Below are positions 52,228-62,199 of a stretch of 64,000 bases of DNA, in pieces; positions within the stretch are counted from its first letter, which is position 1, and every line of letters begins with the position of its first letter. Both the position numbers and the translations under genes were made by a program. The stretch comes from Mesorhizobium terrae (lineage in GTDB: Bacteria > Pseudomonadota > Alphaproteobacteria > Rhizobiales > Rhizobiaceae). The stretch covers positions 1,426,001 through 1,490,000 of the forward strand of contig NZ_CP044218.1 in the NCBI RefSeq assembly GCF_008727715.1, read 5' to 3'. The notes under the pieces were generated by a model. The model did not search any database and had not been told where the DNA came from. It saw nothing but the letters and a program-made list of their open reading frames with translations.

Positions 52228-52797
52228 ATGACAACTTATTTGCGCCCCGCCTTTGTCCTCATCGTGCTGTTCACGGCCCTGCTCGGCATCGGCTATCCGC
52301 TCGCCATCACCGGCATCGGACAGATAGCCCTGCCTGCCCAGGCCAATGGCAGCCTCATCAAGCAGAACGGAACCGTCATCGGCTCCGAACTGATCGGCCA
52401 GAACTTCGCCAACGATCGCTATTTCTGGCCACGCCCTTCGGCGATCGGCAGCACGCCCTACGACGCCGGCAACTCCAGCGGTTCCAATCTCGGCACCACT
52501 TCGCAGAAGCTGAAGGACCGCGTTACGGGCGACATCCAGCGCCTGCATGCTGCCGGCATCGCCGGGCCAGTGCCGACCGATGCCGCAACCACCTCGGGGT
52601 CCGGCCTCGATCCGCACATTTCGCCCGACTTCGCACGCGACCAGATCGCACGCGTTGCCAAGGCGCGCGGACTGCCGGAAACCGAAGTGGCCAAGCTCGT
52701 CGACGACACCGCCGAGGGCCGGCTGCTCGGCCTGATCGGTGAGCCTCGCGTCAACGTGCTGAAACTAAATCTCGCGCTGGATCGGCTAAAGTCTTAA
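52228..52797 (+). CDS. kdpC: KdpC, accessory subunit of the potassium-transporting ATPase
   Basis: 189 residues with one N-terminal membrane helix and a periplasmic domain containing [31 protein letters not shown] and [11 protein letters not shown], all typical of KdpC. Starts 2 bp after kdpB with a poor SD, so probably coupled. Helps assembly or ATP affinity of the complex. Confidence 0.96.
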   Translation: MTTYLRPAFVLIVLFTALLGIGYPLAITGIGQIALPAQANGSLIKQNGTVIGSELIGQNFANDRYFWPRPSAIGSTPYDAGNSSGSNLGTTSQKLKDRVTGDIQRLHAAGIAGPVPTDAATTSGSGLDPHISPDFARDQIARVAKARGLPETEVAKLVDDTAEGRLLGLIGEPRVNVLKLNLALDRLKS

Positions 52798-52806
52798 ATC
52801 TACTGA

Positions 52807-55503
52807 ATGGCCGATAGCGACCGACACAGAGAGAATAGAGCTGACCCCGACGCACTGCTGGCGCTGGCGGACAAGCAGGAACGTGGCCGGCTGACCGTGT
52901 TCCTCGGCGCCGCGCCAGGCGTCGGCAAGACCTATGCCATGTTGTCACGCGCACGCCGCGTGAAGGAGGATGGTGGCGACATCCTGATCGGCCTGGTGGA
53001 GACGCATGGGCGCGGCGAGACCGCCGCGCTCCTGGAAGGGGTTGAGATCCTGCCGCGGCGCAAGATCGCCTATCGCGGCCACACGATCGAGGAATTCGAC
53101 CTCGACGCTGCACTCGCCCGTCATCCGCAAACCATCGTCGTCGACGAACTGGCGCATACCAACGCGCCGGACAGCCGCCATCCCAAGCGCTACCAGGACA
53201 TCGACGAACTGCTCGCCGCCGGCATCAATGTCTGGACGGCTCTGAACATCCAGCACCTCGAAAGCCTGTCCGACGTCGTTGCGCAGATCACCGGCGTGCC
53301 GGTGCGCGAACAGATACCCGACACGGTCCTGAAAAAAGCCGACGAAGTGCTGCTGGTGGACCTGCCGCCGGCCGAACTGCTCGAGAGATTGAAGGAAGGC
53401 AAAGTCTACCTGCCGGCCAATGCGGTGCGCGCCGCCGACTCCTTCTTCCGCCTTGGCAACCTGACTGCATTGCGCGACCTGGCGCTCAGGCGCACCGCCG
53501 ACCGCGTCGACGACCAGATGGTCGACTATCTCAAGCAAAACGCCATCGAAGGGCCGTGGCCCTCGGCGGAGCGTCTTCTGGTCTGTATCGGCCCCGACGC
53601 GCTCTCCGAAAAGGTGGTGCGCACCGCCAGCCGGCTAGCATCCGGCCTCAACGCGCACTGGCTGGTGGCCTCGATCGAACCCGTCGACCGCGCCGTTTCC
53701 GACCAGGCCGGGGAACGCCGGCTAGACGAGACTTTCCGCCTCGCCGAAAGGCTGGGTGCGGAGACGCGCCGGGTCAAGGGCGCCGACTTCGTCGACGAGA
53801 TCCTGCGGCTGGCCCGCCGCGAACACGCAACGCAGATCGTCATCGGCGGACGCAAGCAATCGTTCCCGTTCAGGCTGTTCCGCCGTTCGCTACCCGACGC
53901 GCTGATGGAGCGGGCCTCGGGCCTCGGCGTCTATGTCGTCACCGGCGAAGAGGAGATGCCGCCGCCGGCTGCTCCCGCCAAGCCGCGCGCGCTGATCTTC
54001 CGCATCCTGAAGGATGTTGGGCTCGCGGCAGCGATGACCGCGGCGGTCACGATCCTCGGGCTGGCGCTCGACGAAGTCGTGCGCCTGCCAAACATCTCCA
54101 TCATCTACCTCCTGGCGGTGCTCGCCTCCGCAATCAGCGCCGGCTACGCAGCGGCGATCGCCGCCGCGCTGTTTTCGGCGCTCGCCTATAATTTCTTTTT
54201 CATTCCGCCGATCTACACACTGACGATCGCCGAACCGCACGAGGTCTTCGCGCTGTTCGTGTTCCTAGCCGCGGCCATGCTGACCGGCGGGCTGACCTCG
54301 CGCCTGCGCGAGCAGGCGAAAGTGTCCGGCGAAAGGGCCATCACCACGCAAGCGCTCTACGACTATTCGCGCAAGCTTTCCGGCACCTCCAAGCAGGACG
54401 ACGTCGTCTGGGCAACGGTGACGCAGTTGCAAGGCGCGCTGTCGCGCACCGTAGCCCTGCTTCTGCCGGATCAGGGTGAGTTGCGCCTACAGGCATCCTG
54501 GCCACCCGACACCGAACTCGGCGTTTCCGACATGGCCGCCGCGCGTTGGGCCTTCGAGAAGCGCGAGGAAGCCGGTAGCGGCACCGGCACCTTGCCGAAC
54601 AGCGTCTTCCGCTTCATCCCGCTGACCAGCCCCCACGGCGTCGTCGGCGTCTGCGGCATCCAGCAGAATGGAGAAATTCTCGACGGCAGCGAAGAAAGGA
54701 TGCTGATCGCCATTCTCGATCAGTCGGCGGTTGCCATCGACCGTGCGCGGTTGTCCAAGGAAAGGCTGCAGCAGGCAGCAGCCCTCGAAGGCGAACGCTT
54801 CCGCTCGGCCCTGCTCGCCTCAGTCTCGCACGATCTGAAGACGCCACTGGCGACCATAACCGGCGCGATCACCAGCCTGCGCGAATTCGGCGACAAGATG
54901 GACAAGGGAAGCCGCGACGACCTTCTGGTTTCGATCGACGAGGAAAGCGCAAGATTGGCGCGCTTCCTTGCCAACCTGCTCGACATGACGCGCATCGAAT
55001 CCGGTTCGGTCGAAGCCAAGCGCGACTGGGTCGATGTGGTGGACGTCGTCCGTTCCGCAGTCGAACGGTCGCAAAAAGCATTCCCCGGTCGGGCGATCGA
55101 GGTGCAGCTGGCGCCCGAACTGCCGCTGATCCGCGGCGACAGCGTGCTGCTTGGCCAGGTGCTGTTCAACCTGATCGACAATGCCGACAAATATGGCGGC
55201 GCCGATCCGATTCGTATCTATGCGCGGCAGGAAAAGGACGAGGTCACGCTCTCGGTGGTGGACATGGGTAAGGGCATTCCAGAAAACGACCTTGATCAAA
55301 TCTTCGAAAAATTCTTCCGGCGCGGCAAACCGGACGGCCGTGCCCCCGGCACCGGCCTCGGCCTGCCGATCGCGCGTGGTTTTGTCGAGGCCATGGGCGG
55401 CACGATCAAGGCCGAAAGCCCGGCGCAGAAACGGAAGGGTACGCGCATGATCCTGCGCTTCCCCGTCGAGGCCGTACCCGCCGAAACCGAGGTCGCCTCG
55501 TGA
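52807..55503 (+). CDS. kdpD: KdpD, potassium sensor histidine kinase
   Basis: 898 residues in the full KdpD layout: N-terminal KdpD domain with Walker-like GAAPGVGKT at 34-42; universal-stress-like domain (about 250-380); four membrane segments (about 398-500); GAF-like domain; H-box SVSHDLKTPLA with His675; ATPase domain with GTGLGLPIARG. It senses low K+ or osmotic upshift and phosphorylates KdpE. Weak SD 10 bp after kdpC; the stop overlaps kdpE (GTGA). Confidence 0.96.
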   Translation: MADSDRHRENRADPDALLALADKQERGRLTVFLGAAPGVGKTYAMLSRARRVKEDGGDILIGLVETHGRGETAALLEGVEILPRRKIAYRGHTIEEFDLDAALARHPQTIVVDELAHTNAPDSRHPKRYQDIDELLAAGINVWTALNIQHLESLSDVVAQITGVPVREQIPDTVLKKADEVLLVDLPPAELLERLKEGKVYLPANAVRAADSFFRLGNLTALRDLALRRTADRVDDQMVDYLKQNAIEGPWPSAERLLVCIGPDALSEKVVRTASRLASGLNAHWLVASIEPVDRAVSDQAGERRLDETFRLAERLGAETRRVKGADFVDEILRLARREHATQIVIGGRKQSFPFRLFRRSLPDALMERASGLGVYVVTGEEEMPPPAAPAKPRALIFRILKDVGLAAAMTAAVTILGLALDEVVRLPNISIIYLLAVLASAISAGYAAAIAAALFSALAYNFFFIPPIYTLTIAEPHEVFALFVFLAAAMLTGGLTSRLREQAKVSGERAITTQALYDYSRKLSGTSKQDDVVWATVTQLQGALSRTVALLLPDQGELRLQASWPPDTELGVSDMAAARWAFEKREEAGSGTGTLPNSVFRFIPLTSPHGVVGVCGIQQNGEILDGSEERMLIAILDQSAVAIDRARLSKERLQQAAALEGERFRSALLASVSHDLKTPLATITGAITSLREFGDKMDKGSRDDLLVSIDEESARLARFLANLLDMTRIESGSVEAKRDWVDVVDVVRSAVERSQKAFPGRAIEVQLAPELPLIRGDSVLLGQVLFNLIDNADKYGGADPIRIYARQEKDEVTLSVVDMGKGIPENDLDQIFEKFFRRGKPDGRAPGTGLGLPIARGFVEAMGGTIKAESPAQKRKGTRMILRFPVEAVPAETEVAS

Positions 55504-56192
55504 GCGGTTTCCGGGTGCTGGTCGTCGACGACGAACCGCAGATCCAGCGTTTCCTGCGCCCCGCGCTGACCGCAGCCGGCTACGAGGTCATCGAGGCCGG
55601 AACCGGAGCGCAGGCGCTGAAAGCGATCGCCACCATGGCGCCGGATCTCATCATTCTCGACCTCGGCCTGCCCGACATGGACGGCAAGGAGGTGGTGCAG
55701 AATGTGCGCGGCTGGTCCGAATTGCCGATCATCATCCTGTCGGCACGAGACCGCGAGAGCGAAAAGATAGCCGCGCTCGATCTCGGCGCCGACGACTATA
55801 TCGAAAAACCGTTCGGCATCGGCGAGCTTACGGCGCGCATCCGCACGGCGCTGCGCCACCGTACCCGCGAAGACGGTGGCGTGACCGAGATTTCAGTGGA
55901 CGGGCTGCATATCGATACCGTGCGGCGGCTCATCACACGTGACGACACGCCGATCCACCTGACCCCGAAGGAATACGACCTGGTACTGATGCTGGCGCGC
56001 CATGCCGGGCGTGTCGTTACCCACAAGGCTTTGCTGACATCCGTCTGGGGGCCTGCCCATGCCGACGACCTGCATTATCTGCGGGTCTTCGTCGGCCAGG
56101 TGCGCGGCAAGATAGAACGTGACCCGTCTTCTCCCGCGATCATCCGGACAGAGCCAGGCGTCGGTTATCGTTTTGTCGGGGAGGACGCCTGA
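55500..56192 (+). CDS. kdpE: KdpE, response regulator of the kdp operon
   Basis: 230 residues: receiver domain with Asp54 (LIILDLGLPDMDG) and EKPF, and an OmpR-type winged helix (YLRVFVGQVRGKIE...EPGVGYRF). Activates kdpFABC when phosphorylated by KdpD. The GTG start at 55500 overlaps the kdpD stop. Lying last in the operon, it should be autoregulated. I could not identify a KdpE site in the 101 bp before the 27-residue gene. Confidence 0.95.
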   Translation: MSGFRVLVVDDEPQIQRFLRPALTAAGYEVIEAGTGAQALKAIATMAPDLIILDLGLPDMDGKEVVQNVRGWSELPIIILSARDRESEKIAALDLGADDYIEKPFGIGELTARIRTALRHRTREDGGVTEISVDGLHIDTVRRLITRDDTPIHLTPKEYDLVLMLARHAGRVVTHKALLTSVWGPAHADDLHYLRVFVGQVRGKIERDPSSPAIIRTEPGVGYRFVGEDA

Positions 56193-56228
56193 GCCTGCGA
56201 CGCGCCCCTATCGCGGTTCAACACGAAG

Positions 56229-57140
56229 TCAATCCGTCTCGTGCCTGCAACTGCTCCGGGTTGCCGCGACTTCCGCCAACAGCCATTCGCGAAAAGCCTT
56301 GATCTTGGGCACGTTGCGGCGCGAGGTCGGATAGGCGAGCCAGAAGGCATGGCCGTCGTTGCCGACCAGATCGAAAGGCTGGATCAAACGTCCGTCGGCA
56401 AGCTCTGCCTCGAAGAGTTCACGAGTCAAAATAGCGACACCGTGGCCAGCGACAGCGGCACTTGCCTCATACATCTGCGCGCCCATGCTGCTGGCAGGCC
56501 GTGAAGCAAGCCCCGTCGCGTCGACGCCAGCCAACTGGAACCATTCCTTCCACCAGATGTCACTCGGGTCGAGGATCGGCAGGCGCAGGAGATCCGCCGG
56601 CTCCCTCAGGCCGATGCTCGCGGCGAGAGCCGGACTGAGCATCGGTGTAAAATCGGCCGCGAACAATTTGTGCGTATCCGTGCCAGGCCATTTGCCTCCG
56701 CCGGAGCGAATGGCGACGTCGACATCCTCGCGCGCAAAGTCGACGAGCCTCGACGACGTATTCAGACGGACTGCGAGCGAAGGATGTGTCATCTGGAACG
56801 CGCCAAGCCGCCGCGCCAGCCAGTTGGATGCGAAAGTCAGGATGGTGCTCACACACAGCACCCCCTCCGCGCCAGAACGCGCTGCCGAATAGGCATCGCT
56901 GATCGTCTCGAACGCGTCGCTGATTGCTGGCGCCAGCCGCTGACCGACCTCGGTCAATTCGATGTGACGTGGGTGACGCAGGAACAGGGCCGCGCCGACC
57001 CGCTCTTCAAGCAGCTTGATCTGATAGCTGACGGCCGCCTGGGTCATGCCGAGTTCACCTGCCGCCTTGGTGAAACTCAGGTGACGGGCAACCGCCTCAA
57101 AGGCGCGCACGGCGGTGAGCGGGGGAAGCTGCTGCAACAT
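56229..57140 (-). CDS. LysR-family regulator, GcvA-like
   Basis: 303 residues. The start MLQQLPPLTAVRAFEAVARHLSFTKAAGELGMTQAAVS is typical of the GcvA/AmpR-like branch of LysR proteins, with a helix-turn-helix at about 20-42 and an effector domain to about 295. Divergent from a DUF1127 gene, an arrangement often seen in rhizobia, so that small gene is a likely target. Convergent with kdpE. Confidence 0.88.
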   Translation of the reverse strand: MLQQLPPLTAVRAFEAVARHLSFTKAAGELGMTQAAVSYQIKLLEERVGAALFLRHPRHIELTEVGQRLAPAISDAFETISDAYSAARSGAEGVLCVSTILTFASNWLARRLGAFQMTHPSLAVRLNTSSRLVDFAREDVDVAIRSGGGKWPGTDTHKLFAADFTPMLSPALAASIGLREPADLLRLPILDPSDIWWKEWFQLAGVDATGLASRPASSMGAQMYEASAAVAGHGVAILTRELFEAELADGRLIQPFDLVGNDGHAFWLAYPTSRRNVPKIKAFREWLLAEVAATRSSCRHETD

Positions 57141-57258
57141 TTGCCATAAGCCCTCTTTATAGGCTCCTCTCGACGTTCAATTGGAATCAAAGCCGAAACA
57201 GCCCGATATTTCCTTCCAACACATCAGATGCATTTAGGCATATCGGAGATTGTTCGCC

Positions 57259-57441
57259 ATGACCACGTTGCACGACTTTCTCCTGTCGCATTCCAGTCGG
57301 AGCTGGTTGTCGTGGCTGGCTGATGGTTTTGGCTGGAAGCGGCACGCCCGCACCTATCTCGACATCCGCGAACTCTCGCCGCATCTGCGCCGGGACCTCG
57401 GCATCACCGACGGTACGGATCCTGTCGGCCGGCGCCAGTGA
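57259..57441 (+). CDS. DUF1127 small protein
   Basis: 60 residues ending in the DUF1127 motif YLDIRELSPHLRRDLGITDG. The Arg-rich C-terminal domain in related alphaproteobacterial proteins has been linked to RNA turnover, phosphate or phospholipid-related physiology. The ATG at 57259 is preferred over an in-frame TTG at 57250; GGAG lies 10 bp upstream. Divergent from the GcvA-like LysR gene. Confidence 0.85.
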   Translation: MTTLHDFLLSHSSRSWLSWLADGFGWKRHARTYLDIRELSPHLRRDLGITDGTDPVGRRQ

Positions 57442-57453
57442 AACCTGTCTGCA

Positions 57454-58161
57454 TCAACCTACGCCGACATAACGTTTGACCGCGGCGGGATCGGCACGCA
57501 GCGCCGCCGCCGTCATGGTCTCGCGGTTGCGGCCGTTCTCGATGAAGGCGACGCGGTCGGCGACGGCCAGAACTGCCTCGACACGCTGCTCGACCAGAAT
57601 GGTGGAAACGCCGAGGCCGCGCAATTTGGAAACCGTCTCGCGAATCTTCTCGATCATCGACGGCATCAGCCCTTCGGTGGGTTCGTCCAGCAGCAGCACC
57701 TCAGGCTCCAGGCAGAGCGCGCGCGCCATCGCGAGCATCTGCTGCTCTCCGCCAGACAATGTGCCCGAACGCTGGTTCAAGCGCTCCGCCAGGCGAGGGA
57801 ACAGGCCGAGCACCATATCGCGGGTCGCCTTGCCCTTGCCGCGCGCCATCAGCCCGATTTCGATGTTCTCCGCCACCGTCATTTCGGCGAACAGGCGTCG
57901 ACCCTGCGGGACATAAGCGACACCGGCCTTTGGCACCTCGTGTGCCGGCAGTCCGGTCAATTCCCGCCCGTTCAGCCTGATCGAGCCAGCCGTCGCCGGG
58001 ATCAACCCCATGATCGCCTTCAGCGTGGTGGTCTTGCCGGCACCGTTGCGGCCGAGCAGGCACAAAACTTCGCCCTTGGCGAGGGCCAGGCCAATGCCGT
58101 GAAGCACTTGCACTTCACCGTAAGAACAGTCGAGCCCGGCGATCGCGAGCAGCTCAGACAT
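57454..58161 (-). CDS. livF: Branched-chain-type ABC transporter ATPase (LivF-like)
   Basis: 235 residues: Walker A GRNGAGKTT, signature LSGGEQQM, Walker B LLLDEPTEGL. LivF/UrtE type of ATPase for hydrophobic amino acid or amide uptake. Overlaps the LivG-like gene by 8 bp. The C-terminal KRYVGVG is typical. Substrate depends on the binding protein and is unknown; the symbol denotes family, not proven specificity. Confidence 0.85.
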   Translation of the reverse strand: MSELLAIAGLDCSYGEVQVLHGIGLALAKGEVLCLLGRNGAGKTTTLKAIMGLIPATAGSIRLNGRELTGLPAHEVPKAGVAYVPQGRRLFAEMTVAENIEIGLMARGKGKATRDMVLGLFPRLAERLNQRSGTLSGGEQQMLAMARALCLEPEVLLLDEPTEGLMPSMIEKIRETVSKLRGLGVSTILVEQRVEAVLAVADRVAFIENGRNRETMTAAALRADPAAVKRYVGVG

Positions 58162-58882
58162 GCGCGGCTCCCAGATAGGCTTCCTGCACCTGTTCATTGG
58201 CGCGGATTTCGGCCGGGCTGCCTTCGGCAATGATCTTGCCGGCGTCGAAGACGGTGATGCGATGGGCAAGTTGCATGACCACCGGCATGTTGTGTTCGAT
58301 GATCAGCACCGTGGCATCGCGGGCGATTTCGCGTACCAAGGCGACGAACCCCTCTATCTCGCCGTCCGACAGACCTTGCGTCGGTTCGTCGAGGATCAGC
58401 AGGCGCGGCGCGAGCGCCAGGCCCATGGCAATTTCCAGCAACCGCTGATGGCCATAAGACAATTGCCCAGCCAGCATCCCGGCGCGGTCGGCGAGACCGG
58501 TCCGCGACAGTGCCTCCATGACCCCGGCATGGACAGCGCCCCTGGAACGCCCGTCCGTCAACGTACGCTGCACCGACAAGGTAACGTTGTCGTAGGCGGA
58601 GAGGTTGGCAAACACGCTGGTGACTTGGAATGTATAGGCGATGCCAAGCCTGACCCGCTTGTATGCCGGCAGGTCGGTGATATCCGCGCCGGCAAACATG
58701 ATGGTGCCCGCCGAAGGCTGAATGCGGCCGCAGACAAGGCTGACGAAGGTGGTCTTACCGGCGCCGTTCGGGCCGATCACCGCCCGGATCTCTCCCGGCA
58801 TCAGGCTGAAATTGGCACCGTCGACGGCACGCAAGCCACCGAAGTCACGCGACAGACCGGTCGTCGTCAGCAACGGCGTCAT
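58154..58882 (-). CDS. livG: Branched-chain-type ABC transporter ATPase (LivG-like)
   Basis: 242 residues: Walker A GPNGAGKTT, a signature reading LSYGHQRLLEIA, and Walker B LLILDEPTQGL. The YGHQ signature variant is more common in LivG/UrtD-type subunits than in typical LSGGQ proteins. The start at 58882 overlaps the livM-like stop by ATGA. Confidence 0.85.
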   Translation of the reverse strand: MTPLLTTTGLSRDFGGLRAVDGANFSLMPGEIRAVIGPNGAGKTTFVSLVCGRIQPSAGTIMFAGADITDLPAYKRVRLGIAYTFQVTSVFANLSAYDNVTLSVQRTLTDGRSRGAVHAGVMEALSRTGLADRAGMLAGQLSYGHQRLLEIAMGLALAPRLLILDEPTQGLSDGEIEGFVALVREIARDATVLIIEHNMPVVMQLAHRITVFDAGKIIAEGSPAEIRANEQVQEAYLGAAHV

Positions 58883-59841
58883 GGCAGCCACCCGATCCAG
58901 CGGCGACGCACCGCGCCGAGAATGCCCTTGGGCGCGAACAGCACGAGCAGGATGAGCGCCAGTCCGACAATCAGCAGCCAGGCCGTGGTGTGGCTGCTGG
59001 CGATGTCGGTGACATAGTAGATGAACAGCGTGCCGACCAACGGGCCGAGCGTGGTCGCGACGCCGCCAGCCAAAGCCCATAGAAGCGGCAGGATGGAATA
59101 CTGCACCGAGGCGAAATTGGCGCCGACATAGCCGAACAACAGCGCATAGGCGCCACCCGCCGCGGCGCAGATGACGCCTGAAAGCACCATTGCCGAGAGC
59201 TTGTTGGCGAAGGTGTTGTAACCCAGGAGCCGCGTGCGCTCCTCATTTTCGCGGATCGCCACCAGGACACGACCGAAGCGCGAGCGCACGACCGCAACCG
59301 TGGTGAAAAGCACGATCGAGAACAGGGCCAGCGCCGTCATATAGCGCACGGTCGGGTCGGTCAGATCGAGGGCCGTGCCGCCGATGTGGACGATGCGGTC
59401 GGCCTGCTGGACAACCAGACCCTGATCACCGCCGGTCCATGCCGAAAAATAGACGATGGCGAGCAGGAACACCTGCGCGAACATCATGGTGACGATCATG
59501 AAGGCAACGCCGGAAGTGCGAAGCGCAAGTGCACCGACCACCAGGGAGAGCAACGCACCGCAGCCGAGACCGGCGAGGAAGGCCGCCGGCACATTCCAGC
59601 CGAAATGATAGATCGCGAGGCCGCTGCCATAGAGGCCGGCGGCAAAGAACATGGCATGGCCAAGGCTGAGCAAACCGCCATAACCAAACAGCAGATTGTA
59701 GCCCATGGCGAAAACCGCCAGCACCATGATGCGGGCGAACAAGCCCTGGTGATAATCGGGCAGCAGAAAGTTCAGCGCGAACAGCACGACCACCACGGCG
59801 ACATGCAACGCATAAACCCTGGCGGCCGGCGCTTCCGTCAT
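58879..59841 (-). CDS. livM: Branched-chain-type ABC transporter permease (LivM-like)
   Basis: 320 residues with about nine membrane segments. Family stretches: ALNFLLPDYHQGLFARIMVLA, LFGYGGLLSLGHAMFFA, and a cytoplasmic EAA-like loop (RENEERTRLLGYN). Overlaps its neighbours by ATGA on both sides. Forms the membrane channel with the LivH-like protein. Confidence 0.87.
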   Translation of the reverse strand: MTEAPAARVYALHVAVVVVLFALNFLLPDYHQGLFARIMVLAVFAMGYNLLFGYGGLLSLGHAMFFAAGLYGSGLAIYHFGWNVPAAFLAGLGCGALLSLVVGALALRTSGVAFMIVTMMFAQVFLLAIVYFSAWTGGDQGLVVQQADRIVHIGGTALDLTDPTVRYMTALALFSIVLFTTVAVVRSRFGRVLVAIRENEERTRLLGYNTFANKLSAMVLSGVICAAAGGAYALLFGYVGANFASVQYSILPLLWALAGGVATTLGPLVGTLFIYYVTDIASSHTTAWLLIVGLALILLVLFAPKGILGAVRRRWIGWLP

Positions 59842-60719
59842 CGGGCGGTCGTTCCGAACAGGCCTTGCGGGCGAAACACCAGCACCATCGCCACCGCCAG
59901 GGTTGCGATCATCTTGGCAAGCGTCGGCGAGAAGAACATCGAGACGATGCCATCCGACAGACCGATCAAAAGGGCTGCGATGATCGTGCCGCGCAGAGAG
60001 CCGAGCCCGCCGATGATGATGACGATGAAGGACAGGAGCAGCGGGTCCTGCCCCATCAGGTAATGTGCCTGACTGATCGGCACGATCAGCACGGCCGCCG
60101 TCGCGGCCAACATGGCGCCGAGCGCGAAGACGCCGGCATAGACGCGGTCGACGGGAATGGCGAAAGCCTGCGCCATCTCGCGGTCATACTGCGTGGCGCG
60201 CATGACGAGGCCGATCCTGGTTCGGGTGAGCACAAGCCAGGTCGAAACCAGCAGCAACGCTGAGGCGACGATGACAAAGAGCTTATAGCCGGAATAGCCG
60301 AACCAGGGCAGAAGCACACGATAGCTGAAGGGCGGCGCCACCGGGCGCGCCTCCGGTCCGTAGAAGCTCAGCGCAAGTTGCTGGATGATGTAGAGCAGAC
60401 CGATAGTGGCAACGATGGTGGCTTCGGGGTCATAATTCAACCGGCGCAACACCAGCCGCTCCGAAAGACAGGCGACCGCCCCGACCACGAGCGGCGCCGC
60501 GATGAGCGCTGCGACGAAGCCAACGGCCGGGTGTCCGTCGAATGCCGTCGAAACCGCCCAGGCAAGCACCGCCCCCAGCATGAAGAACTCGCCATGGGCG
60601 ACGTTGACTATGCGCATGACGCCGAAGACGAGCGACAGGCCGAGTGCGGTAAGCGCCAGCACCGCCGCGGTAACCAGGCCTTCGAGCGTTGCGAGAAGGA
60701 GATGAGGGCCGAAAGCCAT
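59838..60719 (-). CDS. livH: Branched-chain-type ABC transporter permease (LivH-like)
   Basis: 293 residues with about eight membrane segments: GLSLVFGVMRIVNVAHGEFFMLG near the start and MRATQYDREMAQAFAIPVDRVY as the cytoplasmic ATPase-contact loop. Follows the binding-protein gene after 44 bp and overlaps the LivM-like gene by ATGA. Confidence 0.87.
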   Translation of the reverse strand: MAFGPHLLLATLEGLVTAAVLALTALGLSLVFGVMRIVNVAHGEFFMLGAVLAWAVSTAFDGHPAVGFVAALIAAPLVVGAVACLSERLVLRRLNYDPEATIVATIGLLYIIQQLALSFYGPEARPVAPPFSYRVLLPWFGYSGYKLFVIVASALLLVSTWLVLTRTRIGLVMRATQYDREMAQAFAIPVDRVYAGVFALGAMLAATAAVLIVPISQAHYLMGQDPLLLSFIVIIIGGLGSLRGTIIAALLIGLSDGIVSMFFSPTLAKMIATLAVAMVLVFRPQGLFGTTAR

Positions 60720-60763
60720 TCAGCCGCGGCCCTCTTTCTCCGATGCGGATTTCACAAGCTGGT

Positions 60764-62068
60764 TCACAAAGGCTGCTTGGTATAATCGGCCTGCGGCTCG
60801 TACATGCCGTCTTCGATGGCGGTCTTGTGCACGACCATCAGCTTGCCGCCTTCCAGCTTGGAAATGTTCTGACTGCCGAAACACTGGTGGATCTTGCCGT
60901 TGAACAGCTTGCGGCCCTGCGGATGCTCCGGTCCTTCCTTGAACTCGGTCAGCGCCTCAGTAGCTTCAACCAGCTTGGCACGATCTTCCGGTCCCTTGTA
61001 GCCGGCATCCTCCATCGCCTTCTTGATGACGTAGAGCGTCTCCCAGCAGCCGAACATATGGGCGGCGGTCGAGACGTCCTTCGGATCGCCGACGGCGGCA
61101 CCATTGTCGTCTATGCCGACGGCGGCACGGTAGGCTTTCTGCGCTTCCGTGTCGTCGGCCTGGGCGTAGCGTGGCGAACCCTCCCAGAAGTGGCTGCCGT
61201 TCAGATATTCGAGGCCCGGGCTGTTGATGTCGACCGCCTCCAGCGAATCGATGAAGCCGAACAGTTTCGGCCCGCTCGAACCGTAGAAATCGCCCAATTC
61301 CTTGACGAAGGTCAGCACCGCCGGACCGACCATGACGTGATAGATCGCATCGGTGTCGGAGGGGATCTGCGGAAAATACTTGGTGAAGGAGGATTCCGTC
61401 GGCGGAATGGCGATCTTGGCGATCACCTCCGCGCCCGCCTTCTGCAGGGCCGGCGGCAGGTAGTCGCGATGGTCGTAGCCGAAGGCGTAATCGGGGAAGA
61501 TCATGGTGATCTTCTTGCCGGCATTGGCGGCGATCCATGGCGCCACCGAAGTGACCTGGGCGCGAACGTCCGTAATGCCCGGCTGGAACACGTAGCGGTT
61601 CAGCTTGCCGGACGCGACGTGATAGCCCTCCGACACGACATAATATGGAATTTTCAATTCGCCGGCGGTCGGCGCCGAACCCACCACCACATTCGAGAAC
61701 AGCGTGCCGTAGACGATATCGACCTTGTGCTGGTTGGCGAGCTTCGCCACCACTTCGGCGCCACGGGCGGCGTCGGTGCCGTCGTCTTCGATGACGATTT
61801 CGACCTGACGGCCATTGATGCCGCCGGCGGCATTGATTGCTTTCACGGCGGCCGCCGTCGTTCTTTCATACCAGCGGCCATAGGCGGCGCCGATGCCGGT
61901 GCGATGTGCCTGGAAGCCGATCTTGATCGGCGCCGAGCTCTGCGCCTGGGCATAACGCACGAAGCCGGGGGCAACGGCGAGACCAGTACCGGCAGCCAGG
62001 CCTTTCAGCACGCCACGACGGGACACTGCGGTGTTTGCAAGATCGAAGAAGCGGCTTTTCTCAGTCAT
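60764..62068 (-). CDS. ABC substrate-binding protein of the branched-chain type, Tat-exported
   Basis: 434 residues. The N-terminus has a twin-arginine signal (SRRGVLKG at 16-23, cleavage near AQAQS at about 42-44), so it should cross the membrane folded. The mature protein is a type I binding protein (PIKIGFQAHRTG, IVIEDDGTD, FPDYAFGYDHRDYL). Ligand unknown: the sequence does not match a leucine-, urea- or amide-specific protein clearly enough. SD GAGGGGATC precedes the ATG at 62068. Followed by the livHMGF-type genes. Confidence 0.87.
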   Translation of the reverse strand: MTEKSRFFDLANTAVSRRGVLKGLAAGTGLAVAPGFVRYAQAQSSAPIKIGFQAHRTGIGAAYGRWYERTTAAAVKAINAAGGINGRQVEIVIEDDGTDAARGAEVVAKLANQHKVDIVYGTLFSNVVVGSAPTAGELKIPYYVVSEGYHVASGKLNRYVFQPGITDVRAQVTSVAPWIAANAGKKITMIFPDYAFGYDHRDYLPPALQKAGAEVIAKIAIPPTESSFTKYFPQIPSDTDAIYHVMVGPAVLTFVKELGDFYGSSGPKLFGFIDSLEAVDINSPGLEYLNGSHFWEGSPRYAQADDTEAQKAYRAAVGIDDNGAAVGDPKDVSTAAHMFGCWETLYVIKKAMEDAGYKGPEDRAKLVEATEALTEFKEGPEHPQGRKLFNGKIHQCFGSQNISKLEGGKLMVVHKTAIEDGMYEPQADYTKQPL

Positions 62069-62199
62069 CGAGATCCCCTCATGGGCATTGACCTGCAGCC
62101 GGCGAAAGGCTGGGTGAAAATCGCGGCGCAAACCAATCACCAAACCTCGGTCATGGCAAGCGAGCATTCCGTGGCGTCAACCGACACGCCATGGTCGGC

